10,357 nucleotides of DNA from Trueperaceae bacterium. Its GTDB lineage: Bacteria > Deinococcota > Deinococci > Deinococcales > Trueperaceae. The notes beneath the pieces are model-generated. The model did not search any database, was not told the DNA's origin, and was given only the letters and a program-made list of their open reading frames with translations. The DNA is taken from NCBI GenBank assembly GCA_024636105.1, contig JAGXHO010000178.1, positions 1 through 10,357 of the forward strand, written 5' to 3'. This document shows, one piece after another, positions 1 through 8,414 of this stretch. A program made the position numbers and the translations under genes. Each line of letters begins with the position of its first letter. The stretch's first letter is position 1.

Positions 1-713
1 CACGGCGCCACCGCCGCGGCGATCGGAGCGGCGTGCGCGTGCGGGTGCTCGATCGCCTCCACGCGACCGTCGCGCAAGCGCAGGCGCGTGCGAGCGATGG
101 CAGCGAGCGCTTCGTCGTGGGTGACGAGCAGGACGGTCCGACCTTCGGCCGCGACCCCTTCGAGGGCGGCGATGACCTCGCGGCCGGTGGCGGTGTCGAG
201 TGCCCCGGTCGGCTCGTCGGCGAAGACGACGTCCGGGTCGTTGGCGAGCGCTCGAGCCAACGCGACCCGCTGCCGTTCGCCTCCCGAGAGCCGATGCGGC
301 AGGTGGTCGGCCCGCGGACCGAGCCCGAAGCGCTCGAGCAGCGCCGTCGCCCGCCGTCGACGCTCGACCGGGGACACGCCCGCGAGCCCCATGGGCAACT
401 CCACGTTCTCCAAGGCGGACAGGACCGTGACGAGGTTGAACGATTGGAACACGAAGCCGAAGCGGCGCAGGCGCAGGCCGGCTCGATGGGCTTCGGTCCC
501 CAGGTGCACGGGCGCGTCGCCGAGCCACACCCCGCCCGTGGTCGGGATGTCGAAGCCGGCGAGGAGGTTCAGTAGGGTGCTCTTGCCCGAACCGGACGGT
601 CCGACGACCGCCGTCACGGCGCCCGGCGCGAACGTGTGGTGGAAGGCGCGCAAGGCGTGGACGTCGCCAGCAGGGGAGCGGTAGGTCTTGGCGAGATTCT
701 CGGCGCGAAGCAC
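1..713 (-). CDS. ABC transporter ATP-binding protein, LolD/MacB type (3' end outside window)
   Basis: This is the ATPase of an ABC transporter of the LolD/MacB/FtsE class, which powers an FtsX-like permease from the cytoplasmic face. All the nucleotide-binding motifs are readable: Walker A GPSGSGKS (residues 38-45), Q-loop Gln90, signature LSGGE (142-146), Walker B VVFADE (162-167), D-loop ALD (171-173) and H-loop His199. The segment [16 protein letters not shown] after the Q-loop is typical of the LolD/MacB group. The frame is open to the left edge after 237 codons, close to the usual 220-240 residues, so only a short tail is probably missing; it is His- and Ala-rich (EHPHAHAA). I chose the GTG at 713 because the protein aligns from there and a TAAGCT box lies 7 nt upstream. 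The nearest permease is at 2645-3799, separated by the DUF2207 gene. The substrate cannot be told from sequence. Confidence 0.93.
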   Translation of the reverse strand, partial: MLRAENLAKTYRSPAGDVHALRAFHHTFAPGAVTAVVGPSGSGKSTLLNLLAGFDIPTTGGVWLGDAPVHLGTEAHRAGLRLRRFGFVFQSFNLVTVLSALENVELPMGLAGVSPVERRRRATALLERFGLGPRADHLPHRLSGGERQRVALARALANDPDVVFADEPTGALDTATGREVIAALEGVAAEGRTVLLVTHDEALAAIARTRLRLRDGRVEAIEHPHAHAAPIAAAVAP

Positions 714-720
714 GACCCCC

Positions 721-726
721 AGCTTA
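721..726 (-). promoter_or_regulatory. Possible leaderless -10 box for the ABC ATPase
   Basis: On the minus strand TAAGCT is followed by GGGGGTC (7 nt) and the GTG start. It fits the TAnnnT -10 form and places the transcription start at or next to the GTG. No convincing -35 box is visible. The G-run could instead act as a weak ribosome binding site on a transcript read through from DUF2207, so this is the least certain of the four such boxes in the window. Confidence 0.35.
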
Positions 727-757
727 CCGCTCGCGTGGCGCGCCCCCGTGTCCGGGC

Positions 758-2587
758 TCAGCGGCCGCCGGACGATCCGCCGCCGCCGCCGCCCCCGCCC
801 CCGCCCGAAGAGGAGCCGCCGCTGGACGCCGAGGCGCCGGACTTGGCGAGGGCGCTCGAGAGCGACGTGATCGACCGCGACATCGCGGCCAGGTTGCTGG
901 CGTTCGCGGCGCCCATCCATGCGGCCTGGCGCACCATCTGCTGCTGGTCCATGCCGCGCGCCGGTGCGGCGCGCTGCAAGGTCTTGAGGTACTTCTCCGC
1001 GACGCCGAGAGCGGCCGCGTACACGTAGTAGCGGTCCCAGAGTTGGAAGAAGTCGGGCGGCGCGTCCTTCATGCGGGTGTAATCCGTCAGGGTGCGTCGG
1101 AAGCCGATCCAGCCCTCGCGCTCCCGCGCGACCTCGGGGCGCCACGCCGGGAGCGACGCCGCGGCCGTGATCGCGGCGAGCACCGCGGCCACCCCGCCCG
1201 CGATGGCCAACCCCCGCGCGAGGTCGACCGTCAGGAACGCGAGGCCGATCGCGGGCAGGACGGCGAGGCCCGCGCGCGCCGCCCAGAAGTTGGCCGCCTT
1301 GCGGCTCTCGGGGGTCGTGAGCGGGCCGCCCATGAAGCCCTCGGTCCACTTCAGCACGATGGGCGTCCACGCGGAGAGGAACTTCTGGGCGTGGCTCTGG
1401 CCGTACGCCTCGAGGCCGGAGAGGTCGACCCGATCGACGTCGCGGTCGCGCTGACGCGGCACCGCGGCGGCGCGACCGAGGTAGTCGAGCACCTGCCGCT
1501 CGAACGCCTCGAGGCCCGAGGTATCGAGGCGCCGATCGAGCACGATCGCCATGCGCCGTCCCTCGCCCTCGAAGCGCGCGAAGCCGCGACGCGCGAGGTC
1601 CATGATCGTCGCGAACCAGGCCGGCCCCATGGTCGTCGACTGGGTGTGCTGCTGCAGCAACGGGACGACGGCGGCCGGCGGCAGGTCCGACGGCGGCTCG
1701 AACGGGTACTTCATCCCGTCGGCGCGCGGTTCCCGGCCCACGCGTCGGTACGCGCCCCAGATGCCGCGCGCGAGCCAGATCATCCAGGCGAGCGGCACGA
1801 GGCCCCACGCGGGATGGCCGCGTACCGACTGGAGCAGCCGCTGGTTCTGCTGGACGCCGGCGATCCGGGCCTCGTCGCGGAGGATCGCTTCGAATTCGTC
1901 CCGGGTGCCGCGCTCGGTGAACAGCGCGGGGTCCATCAGGTACCGGATCTCGACGCCGTCGCCCCTGGGGATGCGGTCGAACGCGACGGTGAGCACCTGC
2001 CGGTCTTCGGAGAGCGCGACGCGGGGCTCCTCCGGGTTCCCATAGCGGTGCACGTACGCGTCGTACGGCGCTGCCATCGGCCCCGGGGCGGTCACCGTGA
2101 GGCGGTAACCGACGATCGGCTCGTGCCTGAGCTGGATCAGGTTCCAGTACCACTGCACGACGTCGCGGTAGACGTCGATCGTGCCGTCGAGCCGGTACAC
2201 GAAGCGGACGCGCCGTTCGCGCACCCGCTGGTCCTGGCGCACGACCACCTCGGTGCCCGCGCCACCGTCCGCGCACGCTTGTTGGAACGCTGTGGAGGAG
2301 GGTCCGGGCGAGATCGCCCCCGATCCTTCGAGCAGGGTGACGCGCACGTTCGCAGGGTGACCGATGCAGATGAACGCCTCACCGAAGTCCTCGTCGGTCC
2401 ACAGCGTCCGTTCGTCCTCGACGATGACGCCGCCGTCCTGGCCGATCCTCACGTTCTGGACGACGTCGCGCCATTCGAAGCGGGCGTGCGCCGTGCCCAA
2501 GAGCAGCGCGGCGAGCAGCAGGGCGAGCTGCCACCGGGACCGGTGGACGGTTTCGGACGGGACGGTCGAGCGGTCGGCGGTCGGCAT
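758..2587 (-). CDS. DUF2207 domain-containing membrane protein
   Basis: The 609-residue protein matches the DUF2207 family of predicted membrane proteins, whose function is unknown. In order: a signal peptide or N-terminal anchor at about 18-36 ([15 protein letters not shown]); an extracytoplasmic beta-rich domain, about 37-250; a hydrophobic stretch near 260-278; the family motif EPPSDLPPA at 297-305; a cytoplasmic globular part, about 310-430; a pair of membrane helices at about 437-478; and the family's conserved C-terminal block [18 protein letters not shown] (513-530). It ends in a Ser/Gly tail with ten consecutive glycines (595-604), a common ending in this family. The ATG at 2587 is preferred because a TACACT box ends 6 nt before it and the signal peptide follows directly. 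The gene sits between an ABC permease (57 nt upstream) and an ABC ATPase (44 nt downstream), so a role in the same envelope process is possible but unproven. Confidence 0.9.
   Translation of the reverse strand: MPTADRSTVPSETVHRSRWQLALLLAALLLGTAHARFEWRDVVQNVRIGQDGGVIVEDERTLWTDEDFGEAFICIGHPANVRVTLLEGSGAISPGPSSTAFQQACADGGAGTEVVVRQDQRVRERRVRFVYRLDGTIDVYRDVVQWYWNLIQLRHEPIVGYRLTVTAPGPMAAPYDAYVHRYGNPEEPRVALSEDRQVLTVAFDRIPRGDGVEIRYLMDPALFTERGTRDEFEAILRDEARIAGVQQNQRLLQSVRGHPAWGLVPLAWMIWLARGIWGAYRRVGREPRADGMKYPFEPPSDLPPAAVVPLLQQHTQSTTMGPAWFATIMDLARRGFARFEGEGRRMAIVLDRRLDTSGLEAFERQVLDYLGRAAAVPRQRDRDVDRVDLSGLEAYGQSHAQKFLSAWTPIVLKWTEGFMGGPLTTPESRKAANFWAARAGLAVLPAIGLAFLTVDLARGLAIAGGVAAVLAAITAAASLPAWRPEVAREREGWIGFRRTLTDYTRMKDAPPDFFQLWDRYYVYAAALGVAEKYLKTLQRAAPARGMDQQQMVRQAAWMGAANASNLAAMSRSITSLSSALAKSGASASSGGSSSGGGGGGGGGGSSGGR
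776..805 (-). repeat. Polyglycine codon tract in the DUF2207 tail
   Basis: Ten consecutive Gly codons (GGC, GGG and one GGA) near the end of the DUF2207 gene, seen on the plus strand as a CCG/CCC-rich run. Such a tract can slip during replication, but the mixed codons suggest it is kept for the protein tail rather than being a pure microsatellite. Confidence 0.8.
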
Positions 2588-2593
2588 GGGCCT

Positions 2594-2599
2594 AGTGTA
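2594..2599 (-). promoter_or_regulatory. Leaderless -10 box for the DUF2207 gene
   Basis: On the minus strand TACACT is followed by six bases (AGGCCC) and then the ATG. There is no Shine-Dalgarno sequence. In Deinococcus this layout marks promoters whose transcript begins at the A of the start codon. A consensus -35 is missing; the -35 position falls in the inverted repeat at 2605-2623. Confidence 0.6.
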
Positions 2600-2604
2600 G
2601 GACG

Positions 2605-2623
2605 CGACGCCTGCCTGGCGTCG
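2605..2623. repeat. 7-bp inverted repeat between the permease and DUF2207 genes
   Basis: CGACGCC (2605-2611) and GGCGTCG (2617-2623) are perfect inverted arms around the 5-nt spacer TGCCT. The right arm falls where the -35 box of the DUF2207 promoter would lie (about 17 bp upstream of TACACT). It could be a regulator site or a small hairpin after the permease stop. No T-run follows on the minus strand, so a classical terminator is unlikely. Confidence 0.4.
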
Positions 2624-2644
2624 TACCTCGGCCGGGCGCCCTCG

Positions 2645-3799
2645 CTACTCGCGCGCTAGCGCGACCGCGATCGGGATGCGCGCCGCGCGGGCGGCCGGCA
2701 GGAGGCCGGCCGTCAGACCCATGACGGTCGCCACCGCCACGGCGAACAAGACGAGCCGCGGCGTGATGGCGGCGACCGCCAGCCCGATGAGGTCGTCGGC
2801 GACCGCGTTCACCGCCCAGACGCCCGCTTGCCCCAGCACGACGCCGAACGCCGCGCCGACGAGCGAGAGCGCCACCGCTTCGGCGAGGACGAGGCCGAAG
2901 AGGAAGCGTGGACGCGCGCCCACCGCCCGCACGACGCCGAACTCGCGGGTGCGCTCGAACACGCTCATCAGCATCGTGTTCGCGACGGCGATGGCGCCCA
3001 CGATGAGCGCGATGGCGCTGATCCCGAGCCGTACGACGTCCGAGATCGCCAGGCCGCGATCGACGAACGACAGCAGGTCGCCTTGGGTCTGGACCGAGAG
3101 GTCGGGGTAGGCGGCGCGGATCGCCGCCGCGGCCTCGTCGGCGCGCTCGGGCAGGGCGAGGTCGACGAGCAGCGTGCTCACCCGGTCGTAGATGCCGAGC
3201 GCCGCCTGGAGCGCGCCGAGCGGCACGACCACCGTGTTGTCGATCAGCCCGCCGCTGGCGCGGATGATCCCGACGATCTCGAAGGAGGCTCGTGGGTTCA
3301 GGCGCAGCACGTCGCCTACGGCCAGGCCAGCGCGCATGGCGGCCTGTTCGCCAGCGACCGCCACGGCCGACCCCGCGTCCGCAACGCTCAGACCCCGGCC
3401 CGCCACGATGGTCAGGCCGCTGTAGATGCCGCTCACGTCGACGTCGGCGGGGAGGCCCTGGAACACCACGGCCGACGTCGGCGTCAGCCCGCTCCGGACG
3501 TACAGCAGCATCGGGACGACCCGTTCGATGCCGAATCGGTCCGCGTCGGCGGCGAGGGCGTCGGCGAGCTCGATCGGCAGCTCCGGCACGGCGTTGAAGG
3601 CGCTCTCGGACAAGTCGCCGTAGCCGACCTGCAGATCGGGGCCGATCCCACCGAGCTCGTTGCGGAACGCTTGGCGCAGGCCCTCGCCGAGCGACAGGAA
3701 CACGACCGTCGACGCGACCGCGACCGCGATGCCGAGGGCCGTCAGGAAGGTGCGGAGGGGCCGGCGCACGAGGGCGGCGGCCGCGAGGCGGAACACCAT
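2645..3799 (-). CDS. ABC transporter permease, MacB/FtsX family
   Basis: This 384-residue inner-membrane permease has the four-helix layout of the MacB/LolC/FtsX family. TM1 is at about 17-37, followed by a large extracytoplasmic MacB-type domain (about 40-250), TM2 at 257-279, TM3 at about 303-330 and TM4 at about 347-371. Right after TM2 comes [23 protein letters not shown] (273-295 region), the cytoplasmic coupling segment that contacts the ATPase, and the protein ends with the usual P..RAARI.I..AL pattern. This family moves lipoproteins, peptides or drugs, or controls cell-wall hydrolases by mechanotransmission rather than transport. The frame stays open upstream to 4042, but the ATG at 3799 is chosen because the protein begins there with [24 protein letters not shown], a typical family N-terminus, and it lies 4 nt after the rodZ stop. 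No ribosome binding site is evident, which suggests coupling to rodZ. Its ATPase is probably the one at 1-713. Confidence 0.92.
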   Translation of the reverse strand: MVFRLAAAALVRRPLRTFLTALGIAVAVASTVVFLSLGEGLRQAFRNELGGIGPDLQVGYGDLSESAFNAVPELPIELADALAADADRFGIERVVPMLLYVRSGLTPTSAVVFQGLPADVDVSGIYSGLTIVAGRGLSVADAGSAVAVAGEQAAMRAGLAVGDVLRLNPRASFEIVGIIRASGGLIDNTVVVPLGALQAALGIYDRVSTLLVDLALPERADEAAAAIRAAYPDLSVQTQGDLLSFVDRGLAISDVVRLGISAIALIVGAIAVANTMLMSVFERTREFGVVRAVGARPRFLFGLVLAEAVALSLVGAAFGVVLGQAGVWAVNAVADDLIGLAVAAITPRLVLFAVAVATVMGLTAGLLPAARAARIPIAVALARE

Positions 3800-3803
3800 G
3801 GCG

Positions 3804-4955
3804 TCAGGGGCCGAACGCGCGGCCGAGGACCGCTCCGGGTCCACCCATCGCGCCCAGTTCCTGCCCTTCGAGGGCGACTCGGACGCCCGCGGCGTTGCCG
3901 ACGTACACGTACACGGGCAGGTCGAACTCGAAGACCTCGCCGGCCTGCGCGGTCGTGTACACCAGCCGCTGGCCCGCGTTCCGCGCGTCGCCGGTGTAGA
4001 CCTCGAGCCACGTGGTGTCGACGACCGAGAGTACGAGGGCACCGTCGGCTGCGGGTGCCGCCACGCTCGGTCCGCCTCCGAGCGGCGCCAACGTCAAGCG
4101 CACCTCGCGGTCCGACAGCAGGTCGAGCACCTCTTGGACGGCGGCGTAGCCCTCGAGCTCGGCGCGGACGACGCGACCCGCGCGCGCGCTGAACGGCACG
4201 TCGAGGATCGGGGTGCGCCCGGGCACCGCGAAGCCGTCGACCGTGACCTCCGCGCCGGGCGGGTCGGTGATCAGGTCGATGCGGACGATCGCGTCGACGG
4301 TCGCCCCCGGGCCGGTCAGCACGCTCGGCGGCGCCGCGGTGTCCGCGGTGGCGCCTGCGCTCGCCGTGGCGTCGCCGCTCGCTGGGTTCTCGGGCGCTTC
4401 GGGCGCGGCGGCCGAAGACGCCGCCGGCGCGACGGGCGGGTTCGCGAAGAAGCGATCGACGCCCCAGGCCGCGAGCCCCACGACGACCGCGACGAGCAGC
4501 ACCGTAGCGAAGGTCGGTCCCAGCCACGCGGGCAGTCGGACGGCGTCCAGCGCGCGCGATCGGCCGGAGGAGCGCGTCGCCGGTCGCGGCGGCGCGCTGC
4601 GGTCGCTGCCGGCCCCCATCGGGACGGCCGCTTCGCGGCGGTCGTGATCGAGCCGCCGCTCCAGCGTGGATCGACCGACCGCATCGAGCCGCTCGCGCAC
4701 GTAGAGGTCGAGCAGCGGGGCCGGGTCGAGGCCGACGGTCTGCGCGTGGAGCCGGACGAAGTTCCGGGTGTACACGTCTTCGGGCAGATCGGCGTACCGA
4801 CCGTCTTCGAGCGCCTCGAGGTAGGCGCGTCGCACGTGCGTGCGCTGCGCCAGTTCGGAGAGCTCGAGGCCCGCGCGCTCGCGACCGGCGCGGAGCCGGT
4901 CGCCGAGGCGTTCTGGACGCCCGGGAGGCGCTTCGACCGTGGTGCCGTCGCTCAT
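3804..4955 (-). CDS. RodZ-like protein: HTH, one membrane helix, PEGA and RodZ C-terminal domain
   Basis: The 383-residue protein has RodZ layout. Residues 16-85 form the HTH_25-type helix-turn-helix ([25 protein letters not shown], then [24 protein letters not shown]). A charged linker leads to one membrane helix at about 146-166. An Ala/Pro/Thr-rich extracytoplasmic linker runs from 172 to 222. A PEGA domain follows (about 225-292, with [11 protein letters not shown] and GRTPI), then a RodZ C-terminal DUF4115-like beta domain (about 306-380, [18 protein letters not shown]). RodZ links the MreB cytoskeleton to the elongation machinery through its HTH. The PEGA insert is not part of E. coli RodZ and may help bind the envelope surface. 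The ATG at 4955 overlaps the psuG stop by 4 nt (ATGA); the open frame extends to 5414 only because psuG is GC-rich. No mreB gene is in the window, so a shape function is inferred from family only; some family members act differently. Confidence 0.88.
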   Translation of the reverse strand: MSDGTTVEAPPGRPERLGDRLRAGRERAGLELSELAQRTHVRRAYLEALEDGRYADLPEDVYTRNFVRLHAQTVGLDPAPLLDLYVRERLDAVGRSTLERRLDHDRREAAVPMGAGSDRSAPPRPATRSSGRSRALDAVRLPAWLGPTFATVLLVAVVVGLAAWGVDRFFANPPVAPAASSAAAPEAPENPASGDATASAGATADTAAPPSVLTGPGATVDAIVRIDLITDPPGAEVTVDGFAVPGRTPILDVPFSARAGRVVRAELEGYAAVQEVLDLLSDREVRLTLAPLGGGPSVAAPAADGALVLSVVDTTWLEVYTGDARNAGQRLVYTTAQAGEVFEFDLPVYVYVGNAAGVRVALEGQELGAMGGPGAVLGRAFGP

Positions 4956-5854
4956 GCCGCCACCGGTCGGTCCGCGAACGCGAGCGCGACGGCGACCTCG
5001 GTCGCGAGGCGGGCGTTCGCCTCGAGCAAGCGCACGTTGACCTCCACGGTCGCGCCGTTCGAGCGTTCCGCGAGCGCGGCGAGGAGCGCAGGCGTCACGT
5101 CCTTGCCGCGCGCCCCGCTCGCCCGTACGTCGGCGTGCGCCGCTTCGAGCCATCGGGCGAGGTCGCGCGGATCGAGGCCATCCGCGACCGGCTGGCTGAT
5201 CAGGACGCCGCCGGGGAGACCCAGGGCGCGATGGGCGAGGAAGGTGCGGACGATGGCGTCGACGGTCTCCACGCGCTCGGCGACCGGCAGCTCTCCGACC
5301 GGCACGTGGAACCCGGCGAGCCGGTCGCTGCGCCAGCCGAGGACCGGCACTCCTGCCGTCTCGAGCCGTTCGACCGTGGCCGGAACGTCGAGCACGCTCT
5401 TCGCGCCTGCGCACACGGTGACGAGCGGGTACCGCGCGAGGGCGGCCAGGTCGGCGGACTCGTCGAACGGCTCGCGGTGCACGCCACCGATGCCGCCGGT
5501 GGCGAACGCGCGCACGCCCGCGGCCGCGGCCGCGTGGAGGGTGGTCGCGACCGTCGTACCGGCTGCGGTACCCGCGGCGACCAGCGCCGCGAGGTTCCAG
5601 GGCGAGGCCTTGGAGGCCGGTCCGCGGGCCAAACGCTCCATCTGGCCGTCGTCGAGGCCCACGATCAAGCGGCCGTCGAGCACGCCCACCGTCGCCGGGA
5701 TCGCGCCTCCATCGCGCACGATTCGTTCCAGCGCGCGCCCGAGCTCGAGGTTGCGCGGCCGCGGCAGCCCGTGGGTCAGCACGGTCGACTCGAGCGCGAC
5801 GACGGGCTGCCCGGCGGCGAGCGCGGTGGCGACGGGGGTGGCGACCTGAATCAC
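4952..5854 (-). CDS. psuG: Pseudouridine-5'-phosphate glycosidase
   Basis: PsuG reversibly cleaves pseudouridine 5'-phosphate to uracil and ribose 5-phosphate in the cytoplasm, the second step of pseudouridine salvage after PsuK. The 300-residue length fits the family. Recognisable blocks are [14 protein letters not shown] (18-31), [14 protein letters not shown] (54-67), [29 protein letters not shown] (99-127), ESADL (132-136) and CAGAKSVLD (148-156). From memory of E. coli PsuG, the catalytic Glu31, Lys93, Asp149, Lys166 and Asn289 correspond to Glu22, Lys82, Asp135, Lys152 and Asn280 here, so it should be active. The E. coli KVSRRDL segment reads KASPWNL here. The start is the GTG at 5854, preceded by TATCAT and six bases with no ribosome binding site. 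An ATG 10 nt upstream is in another frame and soon meets a stop. No psuK is in view. Confidence 0.95.
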   Translation of the reverse strand: MIQVATPVATALAAGQPVVALESTVLTHGLPRPRNLELGRALERIVRDGGAIPATVGVLDGRLIVGLDDGQMERLARGPASKASPWNLAALVAAGTAAGTTVATTLHAAAAAGVRAFATGGIGGVHREPFDESADLAALARYPLVTVCAGAKSVLDVPATVERLETAGVPVLGWRSDRLAGFHVPVGELPVAERVETVDAIVRTFLAHRALGLPGGVLISQPVADGLDPRDLARWLEAAHADVRASGARGKDVTPALLAALAERSNGATVEVNVRLLEANARLATEVAVALAFADRPVAA

Positions 5855-5860
5855 GCCGGC

Positions 5861-5866
5861 ATGATA
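5861..5866 (-). promoter_or_regulatory. Leaderless -10 box for psuG
   Basis: On the minus strand TATCAT (5 of 6 to TATAAT) is followed by GCCGGC and the GTG start of psuG, so the transcript should begin at or next to the start codon. It probably drives psuG-rodZ-permease as one unit. The -35 position holds no clear consensus. Confidence 0.6.
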
Positions 5867-5953
5867 CCCCCTGGCCGAGCGCGGGGCGACGTGCCCACCG
5901 CGCTCACGCGACGTTCATCCGGCGCGTCCAGGAGCGGCTCCGCCAGCGGTCCG

Positions 5954-5962
5954 TGGTACGCT
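5954..5962 (+). promoter_or_regulatory. Leaderless extended -10 box for the FUN14 gene
   Basis: TGG-TACGCT is a TGn-extended -10 element followed by six bases (CCCGGC) and the GTG at 5969. The TG extension may offset the missing -35. It faces the psuG promoter across the same 114-bp intergenic region; the roughly 85 bp between the two boxes hold no other feature I can support. Confidence 0.55.
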
Positions 5963-5968
5963 CCCGGC

Positions 5969-6295
5969 GTGGACGTCGACCTCTCCTCCTGGTGGCCGCT
6001 CGCCTCGCAGCTGGGCGTTGGGCTCGTCGCCGGCTTCGCCGTGGGCTACGCCCTGAAGAAGGTCGGGAAGCTCGTAGCGGTGGCCGTAGGGTTGGTGTTC
6101 GTCGTCGTGCAGGTCCTCGCCTGGCAGGGGTTCCTCACGGTGAACTGGGGCGAGGTGCAGGCGCGCGTCGACCCCATGCTCGAGGTCTCCTCGCTGGAGT
6201 CGACCTGGCGGACGCTGGTCGGCGTGTTGACGTACAACCTCGTGTTCGCCGGCGCCTTCGTGCCCGGCTTGATCCTCGGCCTTCGGCGCGGCTGA
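5969..6295 (+). CDS. FUN14-family small membrane protein
   Basis: The 108-residue protein has the FUN14 pattern: a Gly-rich first membrane helix with GLVAGFAVGYALKKVGK (18-34), a second helix (about 34-52, VAVAVGLVFVVVQVLAWQG) ending in FLTVNW (55-60), an amphipathic middle, and a third helix (about 84-104, VGVLTYNLVFAGAFVPGLILGLR). Bacterial members have no established role; the eukaryotic relative FUNDC1 is a mitochondrial outer-membrane mitophagy receptor, which says little about this one. The frame is open far upstream through the antisense of psuG, so the start must be chosen: the GTG at 5969 lies just before the first helix and 6 nt after a TACGCT box. The stop codon is inside the loop of a 10-bp hairpin. 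The gene reads toward groESL but is probably a separate unit. Confidence 0.85.
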   Translation: MDVDLSSWWPLASQLGVGLVAGFAVGYALKKVGKLVAVAVGLVFVVVQVLAWQGFLTVNWGEVQARVDPMLEVSSLESTWRTLVGVLTYNLVFAGAFVPGLILGLRRG

Positions 6296-6305
6296 CGCGC
6301 CGAAG
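6281..6305 (+). terminator. Perfect 10-bp hairpin holding the FUN14 stop codon in its loop
   Basis: CTTCGGCGCG (6281-6290) and CGCGCCGAAG (6296-6305) pair perfectly around the 5-nt loop GCTGA, which contains the TGA stop. Only ACTTG follows, not a T-run, so if it terminates transcription it is not of the classical Rho-independent form. It could instead protect the mRNA 3' end or pause the terminating ribosome. The hairpin itself is certain from sequence; the role is not. Confidence 0.45.
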
Positions 6306-6307
6306 AC

Positions 6308-6326
6308 TTGAGTCGGCTCCACTCAA
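6308..6326. promoter_or_regulatory. TTGAGT-N7-ACTCAA inverted repeat upstream of the groESL -35
   Basis: The perfect 6-bp arms (6308-6313 and 6321-6326) lie 5 bp before the TTGACA of the groESL promoter. The 19-bp dyad and its position just upstream of -35 suit an activator or second-regulator site. Its arms differ from the CIRCE arms, so it would not be an HrcA site. It could instead be a second small hairpin in a terminator region for the FUN14 gene. Confidence 0.4.
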
Positions 6327-6331
6327 CCTCG

Positions 6332-6361
6332 TTGACAATCGAGCCCCGGTTGGCCTAGGAT
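6332..6361 (+). promoter_or_regulatory. Sigma-70-type promoter of groESL
   Basis: The -35 box TTGACA (6332-6337) is a perfect consensus. After an 18-bp spacer comes the -10 box TAGGAT (6356-6361). Transcription should start near 6368-6370, at the left edge of the CIRCE palindrome, leaving a leader of about 77 nt. It is the only promoter in the window with a full -35, consistent with a strong vegetative promoter held down by a repressor. Confidence 0.85.
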
Positions 6362-6369
6362 GCAGGGAG

Positions 6370-6396
6370 TTGGCACTCGCATGTCGCGAGTGCCAA
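6370..6396. promoter_or_regulatory. CIRCE operator (HrcA binding site)
   Basis: TTGGCACTC-N9-GAGTGCCAA is a perfect 9-9-9 inverted repeat. The CIRCE consensus is TTAGCACTC-N9-GAGTGCTAA; here the third base of the left arm is G and the matching base on the right is C, so symmetry is kept. It lies at the expected transcription start, where HrcA binding would block RNA polymerase. HrcA repression is relieved when GroEL is occupied by unfolded protein, giving feedback on this operon. hrcA itself is not in the window. Confidence 0.96.
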
Positions 6397-6405
6397 TCCC
6401 ATGCA

Positions 6406-6420
6406 CCCCCGGATCGGGGG
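6406..6420 (+). other. Short GC hairpin in the groESL leader
   Basis: CCCCCG (6406-6411) pairs with CGGGGG (6415-6420) around a 3-nt loop, GAT. It sits between the CIRCE stem and the ribosome binding site, which starts 15 nt later, so it leaves that site free. It may stabilise the leader or hold it open for ribosomes; function is not established. Confidence 0.4.
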
Positions 6421-6435
6421 AAACCACGTTCCAAC

Positions 6436-6440
6436 GGAGG
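6436..6440 (+). promoter_or_regulatory. Ribosome binding site of groES
   Basis: GGAGG with 5 nt (AACCG) before the ATG at 6446. It settles the start: an in-frame ATG at 6401 has no such site and would place the leader hairpin inside the coding region. Confidence 0.9.
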
Positions 6441-6445
6441 AACCG

Positions 6446-6733
6446 ATGAAGCTCAAACCCCTCGGTGACAAGGTCGTCGTCGAAGTGATCGACGAGCCCC
6501 AGACCACGGCGTCCGGAATCGTCCTGCCCGACAGCGCCAAAGAGAAGAGCCAGCGCGGCAAGGTCGTCGCGGTCGGCAGCGGCAAGATGCTCGACGACGG
6601 CACCCGGGTCGCGCTGGAAGTGAAGGTCGGCGATACCGTCGTCTTCGCCAAGTACGGCGGCACCGAAATCGATCTCGATGGCAAAGACCTCATGATTCTC
6701 AGCGAGCGCGATATCCACGCGATCGTCGAGTAA
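6446..6733 (+). CDS. groES: Co-chaperonin GroES (Hsp10)
   Basis: GroES forms the heptameric lid that caps the GroEL ring during ATP-driven folding in the cytoplasm. The 95-residue protein has the full family pattern: [12 protein letters not shown] (2-13) at the start, the mobile loop [15 protein letters not shown] (20-34) with the GIVLPD segment that docks on Gro[11 protein letters not shown] (39-47), [17 protein letters not shown] (59-75), and [12 protein letters not shown] (84-95) at the end. It is the first gene of a two-gene operon under the CIRCE-controlled promoter, with groEL beginning 12 nt after its TAA stop. Confidence 0.98.
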   Translation: MKLKPLGDKVVVEVIDEPQTTASGIVLPDSAKEKSQRGKVVAVGSGKMLDDGTRVALEVKVGDTVVFAKYGGTEIDLDGKDLMILSERDIHAIVE

Positions 6734-8383
<1,650 letters not shown>

Positions 8384-8414
8384 GTCCTGGACCCGGGCGC
8401 CACTTGCGCACCTG

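Noticed and set aside
1043..2659. 538-codon plus-strand frame opposite DUF2207
   Set aside because: The Arg/Gly/Glu-rich composition without domains is typical of an antisense shadow; the minus-strand protein has clear DUF2207 features.
2652..2663. Perfect 12-bp palindrome CGCGCTAGCGCG near the permease stop
   Set aside because: It lies in coding sequence (last codons of the permease), has no loop for an RNA hairpin, and short CG-rich palindromes are common at this GC content.
3800..4042. N-terminal extension of the permease into rodZ
   Set aside because: The extra 81 residues are Ser/Arg/Pro-rich shadow of rodZ; the typical family N-terminus begins at the ATG at 3799.
4956..5414. N-terminal extension of RodZ into psuG
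   Set aside because: The extension is Arg-rich shadow of psuG, while the HTH domain starts shortly after the ATG at 4955.
3660..5849. 729-codon plus-strand frame across rodZ and psuG
   Set aside because: It spans the antisense of two recognised genes and their junction, with low-complexity Arg/Ala/Ser sequence.
5135..5968. Long plus-strand extension of FUN14
   Set aside because: It is antisense to psuG and lacks family sequence; the FUN14 match begins after the GTG at 5969.
6401..6445. Upstream ATG for groES at 6401
   Set aside because: No ribosome binding site precedes it and it would translate through the leader hairpin; GGAGG sits in front of the ATG at 6446, where GroES homology begins.
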